Assembly: GCA_031292385.1 (NCBI GenBank)
Contig: JARLHE010000006.1
Location: 62,001 to 126,000 of the forward strand
Length of the DNA: 64,000 nt
Source: Oligoflexia bacterium
Lineage (GTDB): Bacteria > Bdellovibrionota > UBA1018
Direction of reading: 5' to 3'
Position numbers and translations under genes: made by a program. Under the pieces are notes generated by a model, which was given only the letters and a program-made list of their open reading frames with translations, ran no database searches and was not told where the DNA came from. This document shows, piece by piece, positions 1 to 9,304 of the stretch. The stretch's first letter is position 1; every line of letters starts with the position of its first letter.

Positions 1-2
1 CC

Positions 3-881
3 TGCCATATTTCGCAGCCAACGCTGAGCGTTCAGATCCAAAAGACGGAAGAAGAGCTCAACATAGTTATTTTCGATCGAGTCAAAAAACCGATTATACC
101 GACCGAGGACGGAAAGCGTTTTCTCGAGCAGGCCCGCGCGGTGGTGCGCGAACATCAAAAACTGCTCCAGATCTCGAAAAAGGCGGAGGGAGAAGTGTCC
201 GGCCAATTTCGTCTCGGCATCATCCCGACGGTCGGCAGCTCGCTGCTGCCGCTTCTCGTTCATGAGTTCGCCAGCCGCTTCCCCGAGGTCGAGCTGTACG
301 TAGAGGAGGGAAAGACGGAGAGCCTGCTCGAAGACCTCAAAGAAGACCGGCTCGACGGGGCCATCCTGGTGACCCCGCTCCACGAAAACGGGCTCAAAGA
401 GCACCCCCTCTACTACGAACCGTTTCTTTTGTACCTTGCCGCCGGCCATCCCTTGTTGAAAAAGGAAACCATAGCCGAAGCCGATCTCGATGGAGCCGAA
501 ATGTGGCTTTTGCAGGACGGCCACTGTTTCAAGAACCAGGTGGTCAAATTCTGCTCCATCTCGCCCGATCAGGATGCGGTATTGAAAAGCGTGCACTTCC
601 AAAGCGGTAGCCTGGAAACGCTGAAAAACGTCGTACGAAAAAGCCGCGGCTATACGATGATTCCGACCCTTTTCGCGCGGTCTTTGCCGGATTCGGAAAG
701 CAAAGCGCACGTTCGGCGATTCAAAGCGCCGGTACCCACGCGCGAGGTCAGCCTGGTTTACCGACGTGATCGGTGGAAGACCGAAATTATTTCCGCGATC
801 GAAAAGACCATCGCGGGAGTGATTCCATCCGACCTGCTCCGCGGCTCCCGCAAAGAGCAGGTCGTTCTGGAAATCCAGTAA
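3..881 (+). CDS. LysR-family transcriptional regulator, OxyR-like (5' end outside window)
   Basis: Frame stays open upstream of the listed ORF: CHISQPTLSVQIQKTEEELNIVIFDRVKKPIIPTEDG (LysR HTH) followed by a LysR substrate-binding domain. Confidence 0.9.
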   Translation, partial: CHISQPTLSVQIQKTEEELNIVIFDRVKKPIIPTEDGKRFLEQARAVVREHQKLLQISKKAEGEVSGQFRLGIIPTVGSSLLPLLVHEFASRFPEVELYVEEGKTESLLEDLKEDRLDGAILVTPLHENGLKEHPLYYEPFLLYLAAGHPLLKKETIAEADLDGAEMWLLQDGHCFKNQVVKFCSISPDQDAVLKSVHFQSGSLETLKNVVRKSRGYTMIPTLFARSLPDSESKAHVRRFKAPVPTREVSLVYRRDRWKTEIISAIEKTIAGVIPSDLLRGSRKEQVVLEIQ

Positions 882-889
882 GTCGCCGT

Positions 890-2161
890 TTAAGGCATGA
901 AGAGAATATGGGGAACGGAGCCGCCGGACGAGCCGTTATACATCTGCTTCAGCGCCTGACTCCAACCCGTGCGCCCCTCGAAGGCCATCGCTTCGTAGTT
1001 GGAGCTGTAGTCCGCGAATTCGCCCTGGTTTTTCGGCAGCCAGATCGAAACTCCGTTGGCTAATCCGTTGAAATTCGGCGTCACGTCGTTCGACACGACA
1101 TAGTTTTGAAAAGCGGTCAGGACGCCTTCGATATCCGTAGGCGCCACTCCCCTCGTCGACGCGGAACCGATCCGGGTCACGAAATCATGCAGGTCGCCGT
1201 AGTCTCGATAAGCGAAAGACTGAGTCGAGCTCGCCGCGGCCGTGACCTTCGCCAGATCCGAAGCGTCCAGCTTCAAGATGCTCGCTTTGAGGTTCGCGAT
1301 CGCGTTTTCGATTTGGTCCTGCTGGCTGAGATCGTAAACCGCCATCGTAGCGGACGAGCCGCCACTCGAACCGTCCGTGTATGATTTGCCGTATTCTTCA
1401 GCCAGAGCGGTCGCGATTTGGGCCGCCGTCAAGTCAGGCTGGGCGGTCCAACGGCGCAGAAATGCGTCATACGGCCATCCCGCGCCGGGCTCGACCTCCT
1501 GTGAGCCCAGGAAATACGAAACACTGTCACGCAATTCGCCGGCCACCTCGACCATCCCCATCAGGCAGGCATCGCTGCCATAGATGTCAATTTTTTGGCC
1601 GATCGCTTGCGAAGCCTGGGCAATCGCCTGACCAAGCTGCTGAGTGGTGATCGAATTTCCGCTGTTGTCGTCCCAGCTGATGTCGGTCGGATGGTAACGG
1701 TGGCCCGGGCGAACGGCTGAATTTTCGATCTGGATCGCATGCCAGCCGCTTCCGTGGTCCCAAACGTCGACGAAGTAATGTTTCGCCGGGAAGTTCTTCG
1801 CGCCCCACTCGATGAAGCTCTCGAGCGTGTGCCAATCGCCCATATCAACCACGCCCATGTCTTGCAAAACCGGTGACGTCACGCTGGACGGATTCGTGCT
1901 TTTTTGGACCAAAAGACGCTGTGTCTTGCCGTTTTGAAGGCTTGCCCACTGAACCACGATATTGAGGTGGTCAGTCGATCCCACCGTCTCCATCTGTTCA
2001 AGATTCGTCGTGCCAAAGGAGTCGAGATTATTGTCGCCGTTCAAATAGACGAGAAGAGTCCAATCTTTCTGGGAAGGCTCCGCGGCCTGGGCGACCGCGC
2101 CATAAATAAAACAAAGACCGCAAAGCAGAACATACAATTTCTCTCTCATCGGCTCCTCCAT
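890..2161 (-). CDS. Clostripain-family (peptidase C11) cysteine protease, secreted
   Basis: Signal peptide, WTLLVYLNGDNNLD, VDVWDHGSGW and YGSDACLMGMVEVAGEL motifs. Confidence 0.9.
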   Translation of the reverse strand: MEEPMREKLYVLLCGLCFIYGAVAQAAEPSQKDWTLLVYLNGDNNLDSFGTTNLEQMETVGSTDHLNIVVQWASLQNGKTQRLLVQKSTNPSSVTSPVLQDMGVVDMGDWHTLESFIEWGAKNFPAKHYFVDVWDHGSGWHAIQIENSAVRPGHRYHPTDISWDDNSGNSITTQQLGQAIAQASQAIGQKIDIYGSDACLMGMVEVAGELRDSVSYFLGSQEVEPGAGWPYDAFLRRWTAQPDLTAAQIATALAEEYGKSYTDGSSGGSSATMAVYDLSQQDQIENAIANLKASILKLDASDLAKVTAAASSTQSFAYRDYGDLHDFVTRIGSASTRGVAPTDIEGVLTAFQNYVVSNDVTPNFNGLANGVSIWLPKNQGEFADYSSNYEAMAFEGRTGWSQALKQMYNGSSGGSVPHILFMP

Positions 2162-2270
2162 GAGTGGTTTCGAGAGTGTGGTACTGCGGCACTTCTAGTT
2201 TGTTAGTTTCAGGTTAGCAGGTTTTAGACCTTACACAAGGTTAACAGATAAAAACAAATTGACGCGGAAA

Positions 2271-2316
2271 CCCGAAAAAAACAAAACCGCCCTCGTTTCT
2301 TTCGAAAGAGGGCGGT
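2271..2316 (-). terminator. Rho-independent terminator of the 2347-2997 gene
   Basis: ACCGCCCT...AGGGCGGT hairpin with a T-rich tract on the minus strand. Confidence 0.75.
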
Positions 2317-2346
2317 CTCGATTAATTAACAATTATACTTTATCGA

Positions 2347-2997
2347 TTACATCTTCAGCTTGTGTTGCTGAGCCATCGAGGAAGCCACGTTGCCGATGTC
2401 AAGCAAGAGCAACGCGCCGGAGTTTTGCTTGTTCGCGTCTTCGCCCACGACCGAGATGTCGCCGATCAGCTTGCCGGATTTGTCGAAGTAGTTGAACGTA
2501 CCGATGACTTGGTTCAAGCCGAATTTGATCGGAACGAATACGCCGAAAATGGAAGTGCTGACGTACAACGTGACGTTATCGAGCGCCGGGATCTGGACAG
2601 CGAAGCCCGGAAGGTCCCCGCCGGCCACGCCCGGAAGCGGACGGCCACCAGGAAGCTCAGTCGGATTCAGCTCGTTAGCGTTGGCCAAAGCAAGGACGTC
2701 TTGGGTATCGATCGAGGCCTGGAACAACAAGCCGCCGTTGACCTCTGGCGCGACTTCGATCGAGCTGTTCGGCATGCTCGGGATCGGAAGCGTCGCGCCC
2801 GCGCTCACCGTTGTGTTCTGCAAAACCGCCGAGATCGTGACAAGGTTAGTTCCGTAAGTCACGGTCGGGCCAGTGACGCCGGCAATGGACCAGGTGTTCG
2901 TGCCGGTCGAGGTATTGTTACAGCCAAACGAGACCAAAGCGAGACCGATTGCCGCGGTTGCAGCCAATTTACCCAATGAATTCTTCGTAATAATCAT
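2347..2997 (-). CDS. Hypothetical exported protein or lipoprotein
   Basis: MIITKNSLGKLAATAAIGLALVSFGC signal-like N-terminus; no family recognised. Confidence 0.7.
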   Translation of the reverse strand: MIITKNSLGKLAATAAIGLALVSFGCNNTSTGTNTWSIAGVTGPTVTYGTNLVTISAVLQNTTVSAGATLPIPSMPNSSIEVAPEVNGGLLFQASIDTQDVLALANANELNPTELPGGRPLPGVAGGDLPGFAVQIPALDNVTLYVSTSIFGVFVPIKFGLNQVIGTFNYFDKSGKLIGDISVVGEDANKQNSGALLLLDIGNVASSMAQQHKLKM

Positions 2998-3125
2998 ATC
3001 TACCCCTTGTGTTTTCAAATGTTCAAAGACCCAACGGTCAACCGTAATTCTGATCGGTGTTTCAGCGCTGTAAGCGCGCGACAACACATGCCATCGTATC
3101 GGAGCGAGCGACCTAGACTTAACGG

Positions 3126-4295
3126 TTACTTTCTACATTCGTCGCATTTTCGGCAGATCTTGTCGCTTTCCTGACCATTGAAATAGGACTCTAATTCGGC
3201 GGCGCGGCATTTTTCGCGTTGAAAGAAGCGCGCTACCGCGAGGAGTTCAGCCTTCTTCTGATCGGAAGATTGAGTCATCCAATCGATGAGTTGAAAATCC
3301 TCCTGATCCCAGAACACGCAGGCGCGCGACGGGACTTCCGCTGATCTGCCGGCACGGCCGATCGCCTGAGCCAGAGATAACAATGATGGCGGCGCCTGCC
3401 AAAGCACGACCCACCGAAGATGAGCGTAGTCCATCCCCATCCCGAAGGCCGAAGTGGCGACGACGACCGGAACGCTTTGCGAGCGAACCGCGCTTTCGGC
3501 GTTTCTCCGCTCTTCCGCGGATAAGCCCGCGTGATAAGAAATCACCGCCTGCCCCGACGCCCGAAGCAAGCGCGCGACGCGCTCGCAGCTCTCGCGGGTT
3601 TGCACGAAAATCAGTCCGCTCCCGTCCTTTCTCAGCTCACTTACCTTCGAAAGCAGAGCCAAGCTGCGCTCGGACCAGGAAATCCGCTTCGCCTCGATAG
3701 CCATGTTCGCGGGCAAGGAAAACTCTCCCTGCTCGATGAGCGAAACGCCGAGCCCATCGAAGGCCGCGCGAAGCGCCGCGCGCGCATGCGGAGGCAAAGT
3801 CGCGGTCAGCCAGAGACTGCGAGAAATCTCCCCGGAACGAAGCAAATCCGGTAAAAGATGAAACGCCGGCCGAAAGCGCTCGCCCCACTCCCAAAGACAG
3901 TGGCATTCGTCGACGACCAGAAAATTCGGAGCCCAGCTTTCAAGCTGGCGTCGACGGCCCGGCAGAAGAAGCGTTTCCGGGCTGATAATCCAGGCCCCGG
4001 ACTTACCCTGAGGCGGATCTCCCGGAGCATCGCCTCTTCCCGTGGCCGAAGTCACCTCGATTCCGACCGAGCGAAAACGCTCGAGCTGCTGCCGCGCGAG
4101 CGCGATCAGAGGCGTGACCAATAAAGTTCTTGTTCCGCGACGGGCTGCCTGCCGCTCGTAAATCAAACTCTTGCCTGCGCCCGTCGACGCGACACAGAGG
4201 ACATGAGCGGGACGGCCTTTAAGCGCCGTCAACGCCCGTTCTTGAAAAGGACGAAGCTGAAACACGGCCGGGGCCGATGCGAGGGGCGTGCCCAA
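3126..4295 (-). CDS. RecQ-like ATP-dependent DNA helicase, short form
   Basis: ASTGAGKSLIYE, DECHCLWEWG, LWLTATLP, GRAGR motifs and C-terminal Cys cluster CRAAELESYFNGQESDKICRKCDEC. Confidence 0.88.
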   Translation of the reverse strand: MGTPLASAPAVFQLRPFQERALTALKGRPAHVLCVASTGAGKSLIYERQAARRGTRTLLVTPLIALARQQLERFRSVGIEVTSATGRGDAPGDPPQGKSGAWIISPETLLLPGRRRQLESWAPNFLVVDECHCLWEWGERFRPAFHLLPDLLRSGEISRSLWLTATLPPHARAALRAAFDGLGVSLIEQGEFSLPANMAIEAKRISWSERSLALLSKVSELRKDGSGLIFVQTRESCERVARLLRASGQAVISYHAGLSAEERRNAESAVRSQSVPVVVATSAFGMGMDYAHLRWVVLWQAPPSLLSLAQAIGRAGRSAEVPSRACVFWDQEDFQLIDWMTQSSDQKKAELLAVARFFQREKCRAAELESYFNGQESDKICRKCDECRK

Positions 4296-4333
4296 GAAAA
4301 GGGGGCCGGTTCGTAGCTCGCAGATGAAATGAG

Positions 4334-5248
4334 TCAGTTGTGCCAGAACGGCTGGATCGCCTCGCGACCATAAATCCGCGCGGCTTCGAAGGCATTATGC
4401 TGAGCGCATAGGAGACGCAAATTCTCGACATCATTCCCGCCGCCCAGGCCTTTTGGATGTCGATGATCGATCTGTAGACGATGCCGCGATTCGCAGCGCC
4501 TGCCGGTTTCAGGGTCGACATAAGTGCAGCGCGAACTATCGCGGCGCCAAACCGCACGCTTCACCGCTGCCGGAATGGATTGTACTGTGGACGTCCCAAC
4601 CGATGCTTTCGCTCGGACTTCTTTCTGTGCCGGATCGAGCTCTTTCAGTGCGCGCTTTGCGAGGTGGGCGACCAAATCGGATAATGTCATTTCAGGAAAC
4701 TGGTGTGCGAGAAGGCCTTTAAGCTTTTCCAGGTCTTCCAGGGTTTCAGTGCTGAGATTCAATCGAACTTCGGAAAAATCTGCACTTACGGGCCGAACCG
4801 TTTCGGATCGATGTTTTTCGGGTTGGGGACTCATCGCAAGCAGCGTGCGCTCGGCCTCGCGCGCTGATTTGCCTTCGAGGCTTTGCACGACTTTCTGTTT
4901 TTGTGTGGCGCTCACCGGTCTTCCCATTTTTGCTTCCTGCCTGAAAAATTTCTGGGCTTGAACGAGAACCGAAAGCGTCAACTCTCCGCTTTGCACCTGC
5001 GCTTCGACTTGCGGAAGTTCGCGAAGGAGTCGCATCGAATCGATTCGAAGCTGCGCGGCGCTCTCGGAATAACTCAATTCTTTGACCGCGTATTCGAAAA
5101 GCGATGAGAATCCCAGCGCGCAAAATAATTTCCGCGCTTCTATTTCGAGCAAGTGATGCAGGATCTCTGTTGTGGTGCGCGTTTCCTCACGGACCAACGA
5201 TTTGGTTTGGGAAAGAAGAACTGAATCGGAGAGTTTTTGAATCATCAT
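4334..5248 (-). CDS. HNH endonuclease domain protein
   Basis: C-terminal CTYVDPETGRRCESRHRLQIDHRHPKGLGGGNDVENLRLLCAQHN. Confidence 0.88.
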   Translation of the reverse strand: MMIQKLSDSVLLSQTKSLVREETRTTTEILHHLLEIEARKLFCALGFSSLFEYAVKELSYSESAAQLRIDSMRLLRELPQVEAQVQSGELTLSVLVQAQKFFRQEAKMGRPVSATQKQKVVQSLEGKSAREAERTLLAMSPQPEKHRSETVRPVSADFSEVRLNLSTETLEDLEKLKGLLAHQFPEMTLSDLVAHLAKRALKELDPAQKEVRAKASVGTSTVQSIPAAVKRAVWRRDSSRCTYVDPETGRRCESRHRLQIDHRHPKGLGGGNDVENLRLLCAQHNAFEAARIYGREAIQPFWHN

Positions 5249-5536
5249 GCGATCTCCGTAACACGATAATTTCGAGGCCTCTGGCGGGCACGTGGAGCAA
5301 ATGAAAAATATGTTTACTTCAAAAAAGATGTCGTGGTGCTTTTCGCGCGTTATAGGAAAAACGAGGGCATTAAACGCGAAATTCCAGGCGCAATATCGAG
5401 GCGAGGAAAAGGACGCCCTGAAAGACCGTCAAGCAAAATTTCACACGGAATTTTACCCGACTGCACGATAGCAATTCGTTAAACCGAGTTTGTATTAGAA
5501 CGCGCGAATCACGGCTTTAGGAGGGTAACGCACACT

Positions 5537-6019
5537 CTAGCTTTTCTCGACTTCCCCAACCGCCGACTGCAAGTAGTTCTCGAGCCCCATTTTGCCGATG
5601 AGCTCGAATTGGGTTTCGTAGAAATCGATCCGCTCTTCGCTTTCTTCCAGGATTTTCGTCAACAGATCGCGGCTGATGTAATCGCCCTCTTTTTCGCAAT
5701 GGCTGACGCCCATTAAGAGCTTGGCCCGGGTCTCGGTTTCGAGCGTGAGATCGTTTTTAAGAATCTCCTCGGCGTTCTCGCCGATCAAGAGTTTTCCGAG
5801 GTTCTGGAGGTTCGGCAAACCCTCGAGAAATAGAATTCTTTCGATCAGCTCATCGGCATCCTTCATCGCCTGAATCGACTCGCCGTAAATTGTTTTTCCC
5901 AAGGCGCCAAAGCCCCAGTTTTTCAAAATGCGGGCATGGAGGAAATATTGGTTGATGGCGACAAGCTGGCTTCCCAGCGCTTTGTTCAATTCGACATTGA
6001 TCGACTGTTTGATTTTCAT
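5537..6019 (-). CDS. bfr: Bacterioferritin, heme-type subunit
   Basis: LVAINQYFLHARILKNWG, IERILFLEGLPNLQNLGKL; Met at the heme-ligand position. Confidence 0.9.
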   Translation of the reverse strand: MKIKQSINVELNKALGSQLVAINQYFLHARILKNWGFGALGKTIYGESIQAMKDADELIERILFLEGLPNLQNLGKLLIGENAEEILKNDLTLETETRAKLLMGVSHCEKEGDYISRDLLTKILEESEERIDFYETQFELIGKMGLENYLQSAVGEVEKS

Positions 6020-6023
6020 GAGT

Positions 6024-6509
6024 TCAGCTCACCGATTGCAGGTAGTTTTGCAGCCCCATCTTCGCGATCAAGCTTTGCTGCACCTCGAGCCAATGAGTAT
6101 GATCTTCTTCGGTGTCCCGGAGCAGCTCGATCAAAATACGACGCGATTCGTAATCCTGTTCTGCTTCGCAAACCCCGATCGCCTTTTTCAGTTCCTTGAT
6201 CACGGCGAGCTCGGAGTCGAGATCGTTTTGAATCATCTCCGGCACATTTGAGCCGATTTTGAGCGCATCGCGCGATGCCACATTCGGCACTCCCCCCAAG
6301 AACAAGATGCGATGGATCAATTGGCTGGAATGCTGCAGCTCCTCGAGGCGCTCATGATCCAAGCGCTCGTAAAGCTTACGAAAACCCCAGTTTTCATACA
6401 TCCGCGAGTGGGTAAAGTACTGATCAGACGCGGTGAGCTCTCCAGTAAGCAACTGATTTAATTCATGAATAACCTTTACACTACCCTGCATAAACTGGCC
6501 CCTCAGCAT
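6024..6509 (-). CDS. bfr: Bacterioferritin, ferroxidase-type subunit
   Basis: GELTASDQYFTHSRMYENWG, HRILFLGGVPNV; ferroxidase ligands apparently kept. Confidence 0.9.
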   Translation of the reverse strand: MLRGQFMQGSVKVIHELNQLLTGELTASDQYFTHSRMYENWGFRKLYERLDHERLEELQHSSQLIHRILFLGGVPNVASRDALKIGSNVPEMIQNDLDSELAVIKELKKAIGVCEAEQDYESRRILIELLRDTEEDHTHWLEVQQSLIAKMGLQNYLQSVS

Positions 6510-6522
6510 GAATGGATATGAA

Positions 6523-6541
6523 AATGAGATTGCGTCTCATT
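6523..6541. promoter_or_regulatory. Fur-box-like palindrome between bfr pair and bfd
   Basis: AATGAGA-TTGCG-TCTCATT, perfect 7-bp arms, 19 bp, in the divergent promoter region. Confidence 0.7.
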
Positions 6542-6585
6542 ATCGACCTATAGTAGACTTATAAACAACAGGCAACGAAGAGATT

Positions 6586-6807
6586 ATGTACGTTTGTATC
6601 TGCAACGCAATCACGGACTCGGATGTACGCTCAGCGGAGTATGAAGGCGCTTCGAGCGAAGACGAGGTTTTCGAGCATTTCGGAGTACGGCCTCAATGCG
6701 GAGGTTGTTCCAACTACATGCGCGGAATGCTGAAATGCTGTCAAAGCAAGGGCGAGGATTGCGCGACGACCGCCTCTTGCGGCGCGGCCGAGCGGAAGCG
6801 CAAATAA
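6586..6807 (+). CDS. bfd: Bacterioferritin-associated ferredoxin (BFD-like [2Fe-2S])
   Basis: MYVCICNAITDSDV...PQCGGCSNYM; Cys pattern typical of Bfd. Confidence 0.88.
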   Translation: MYVCICNAITDSDVRSAEYEGASSEDEVFEHFGVRPQCGGCSNYMRGMLKCCQSKGEDCATTASCGAAERKRK

Positions 6808-7754
6808 ACCAAGCCGCCGATAGCGCCGATGAGAAGCTGGGTCATGGCGACCAAGGTAAAAACGTTCGCGCCGTTCGTGCTGCCCAAAATCCTGAAGAGC
6901 CCGGCGAACGCGGCATGACCCGTCCCGACCCCCGCGGGCGCGACCGGCACGGCGGTCACCAGCAAACCGAGCGGAAACAAGGTATAAATTCCCGCGGCCG
7001 GAAGCGTGGGCTCGCCCAAAGCACGGGCAAAGCTAACGACGGATAGCCCGATCAAAAGCTGAATGAACATGGAGAGCAGAAAAACCCTCACCACGACCCA
7101 GCGATGATGATGGTAATGCCGGATGCTCTCGTAAATGCGAACGATCGCATGAACCTTGGGCATCGCCTTTTGCAGCTTGTGAAGCGCGATCAAAACCGGG
7201 TCGAAATGATCGCGGACCAAAAAAAGATACGCGTAAAAAAACAGGAATCCTCCGCCCGCGATCATGATGAAGGGCTTGATCGTGGCGAGAAGCGGGGCGC
7301 TCCCCGGCAAGGCCGCCGCGAACGCCGGCTCGCCGAACGGAAGCGCGATCGCCGAGATCAGCATCAGGACCGAAAGGCCGGCCACGCGGTCGAAGAGAAT
7401 GCTTCCGAACGCGCGCGCGCGCTGACCGTGAACTTCGCGCCCGATATAAAAAGCTTTGATCACGTCGCCGCTCACCGCTCCGGGCAACGCGACATTAAAG
7501 AAATTGCCGACGAAAGTCAGCTCGCAGGTGCGAAGCGTGCCCAGCTCGATGCCTTGGGCTTCCAGCAACCATTGCCAGCGGATCGCTCCCATGAGCGCGC
7601 AGAAAAGGGAGATCGAAACCGAGAATATGATATTTTCCCAGTGAGAAAAGGCGCGACGGGTGTCTTGAACCGACAAAAACCCCTTTTGAGAAAGAAAAAC
7701 GAGCAATCCGACGACAACACCGATTTTAAGCGCAAGCTTGAGATACTTTTTCAT
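6741..7754 (-). CDS. Lysylphosphatidylglycerol synthase/flippase-domain (UPF0104-like) membrane protein
   Basis: MKKYLKLALKIGVVVGLLVF..., FNVALPGAVSGDVIKAFYI, VAPAGVGTGHAAFAGLF; polytopic. Confidence 0.8.
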   Translation of the reverse strand: MKKYLKLALKIGVVVGLLVFLSQKGFLSVQDTRRAFSHWENIIFSVSISLFCALMGAIRWQWLLEAQGIELGTLRTCELTFVGNFFNVALPGAVSGDVIKAFYIGREVHGQRARAFGSILFDRVAGLSVLMLISAIALPFGEPAFAAALPGSAPLLATIKPFIMIAGGGFLFFYAYLFLVRDHFDPVLIALHKLQKAMPKVHAIVRIYESIRHYHHHRWVVVRVFLLSMFIQLLIGLSVVSFARALGEPTLPAAGIYTLFPLGLLVTAVPVAPAGVGTGHAAFAGLFRILGSTNGANVFTLVAMTQLLIGAIGGLVYLRFRSAAPQEAVVAQSSPLL

Positions 7755-8434
7755 AAAGTGAAAAAATTCCTGAAAATGATTTCTCCCACCTCGTCCGAAT
7801 AGAGAACTTTGCTCTTGTCCGGATGGAGGGTGTCGCGCGCCTTGAAATCCTTTTTCCACCGAATCAGGCTTTGCTCGCATTCGGCGAGATCTTTTTCCGG
7901 ATGAAACTGTATTCCAAAAGCCGGCGCGTCAGTGAGGCTAAACGACTGGATCGCGCAGCTTTCCGACCGGGCGACGATTTGCGCGCCCCGAGGAAGACTC
8001 GCGACCTCGTCTTCGTGCGACGAGAATGTATAAAATTTCTTCGGAAGGCCCTTGAGAATCGGGCTTTCACCCGTCATCTCGATGTGCGTCCATCCAAACT
8101 CGGCTCGATCGGCGCGGCGAACGGAATCGCCGCCGCCCAACGCCCGCGCCAACATCTGATGCCCGTAGCAAACGCCTAAATAGGGCTTGCGGGCATCGAC
8201 CGCGCGGCGAATGAACTCGAGCATGCGGTCAATCCAGGGCGCCTGGGCGTTGGCGCTCGTGACGGAGCCCGAAACCAAAATCCGGTCAAAGCCGTCGACC
8301 GAAGCGGGAAGATCGTCGTGAGGCGCCCGCCGCACGACGACCGTCGCTCCCGGAACCTGTCGGGCGTATCGGCGAAAGTTTTCGCAGCCCCAGCTGTCTT
8401 TCATCATGTTGTTGTCGATGATCAGGATTCTCAT
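7751..8434 (-). CDS. Class I glutamine amidotransferase domain protein
   Basis: YLGVCYGHQMLARALGG and FGIQFHPE motifs. Confidence 0.85.
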   Translation of the reverse strand: MRILIIDNNMMKDSWGCENFRRYARQVPGATVVVRRAPHDDLPASVDGFDRILVSGSVTSANAQAPWIDRMLEFIRRAVDARKPYLGVCYGHQMLARALGGGDSVRRADRAEFGWTHIEMTGESPILKGLPKKFYTFSSHEDEVASLPRGAQIVARSESCAIQSFSLTDAPAFGIQFHPEKDLAECEQSLIRWKKDFKARDTLHPDKSKVLYSDEVGEIIFRNFFTL

Positions 8435-9240
8435 TCGATTGATTTACCCAATTCTTTATCCAGTTGTCGTTCAGCGAGTTCAGGCTCAAGCAAGTAGGCG
8501 TACTTCAGGAACATACTGTGAGCCGCGTTAATTGAGATGATAAAACCGGCAAGCCCGTCCAGAAAACCCCGTTTTAAAACATAAGTCTCGACGAATTTGC
8601 CAAGCGGCTTGAGAATGAGCTTGATCCGGCTCGGCTTGACCTTCTTTCGACGTAAATCCTCGGCGCCCAGGCACGCGAACCTAAGGTTCGTGTGGATCTG
8701 GCATTCGATCGAATCGAAGGAATCATTCAAAAGGGGCTGACTCAAAGTGCCGACCGGCCCGCGCACCTCGAGCGATTCGTGGACATGAGGCTCAGTCCAT
8801 TGCGCCGCCCGCCGATCCGCTAAACGGACCAGAAAGTTCGGATACCAACCCCCAAACCGAATCCAGCGGCCGATGTAGAAATTTTTGCGCGGGAAGCGGA
8901 ACCCTTTGAATTCGGAGCGTCCGGCGGCCACCGCCTCAAGCGCCGCCCGGATCTCGACCGAAAGAGCCGGCGAGACCGCCTCATCGCCGTCGACGTTCAG
9001 GATCCAGTCATGCTTCGCGTTCTTTTGGGCGAAATTTTTCTGCTGCCCGTAGCCGGGCCAGGGATTGCTTAAAACGCGTGCGCCGTGTTTTTTGGCGATT
9101 TCGATCGTATCGTCCGTGCTCCCCGAATCCACGACCAGGATCTCCTCCGCCCAGGCCACGCTTTGAATGGCGCGCGCCAGGGTTTTGCCCTCGTTGAGCG
9201 TAATAATGGTAGCCGTTACCGGCGGGCGAGAAACAGGCAT
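8431..9240 (-). CDS. Family 2 glycosyltransferase (WaaE/KdtX-like)
   Basis: VTATIITLNEGKTLARAIQSVAWAEEILVVDSGSTDDT. Confidence 0.88.
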   Translation of the reverse strand: MPVSRPPVTATIITLNEGKTLARAIQSVAWAEEILVVDSGSTDDTIEIAKKHGARVLSNPWPGYGQQKNFAQKNAKHDWILNVDGDEAVSPALSVEIRAALEAVAAGRSEFKGFRFPRKNFYIGRWIRFGGWYPNFLVRLADRRAAQWTEPHVHESLEVRGPVGTLSQPLLNDSFDSIECQIHTNLRFACLGAEDLRRKKVKPSRIKLILKPLGKFVETYVLKRGFLDGLAGFIISINAAHSMFLKYAYLLEPELAERQLDKELGKSIE

Positions 9241-9304
9241 GGATCAAAAAAAACTAGCATATGAGCAGGGACTTTGGGAAATAGCATTAGCGAGAGGACG
9301 TTTC

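Noticed and set aside
5249-5536. Intergenic region checked for a riboswitch upstream of the HNH gene and downstream of bfr
   Set aside because: No recognisable riboswitch core or strong hairpin pattern was found by eye.
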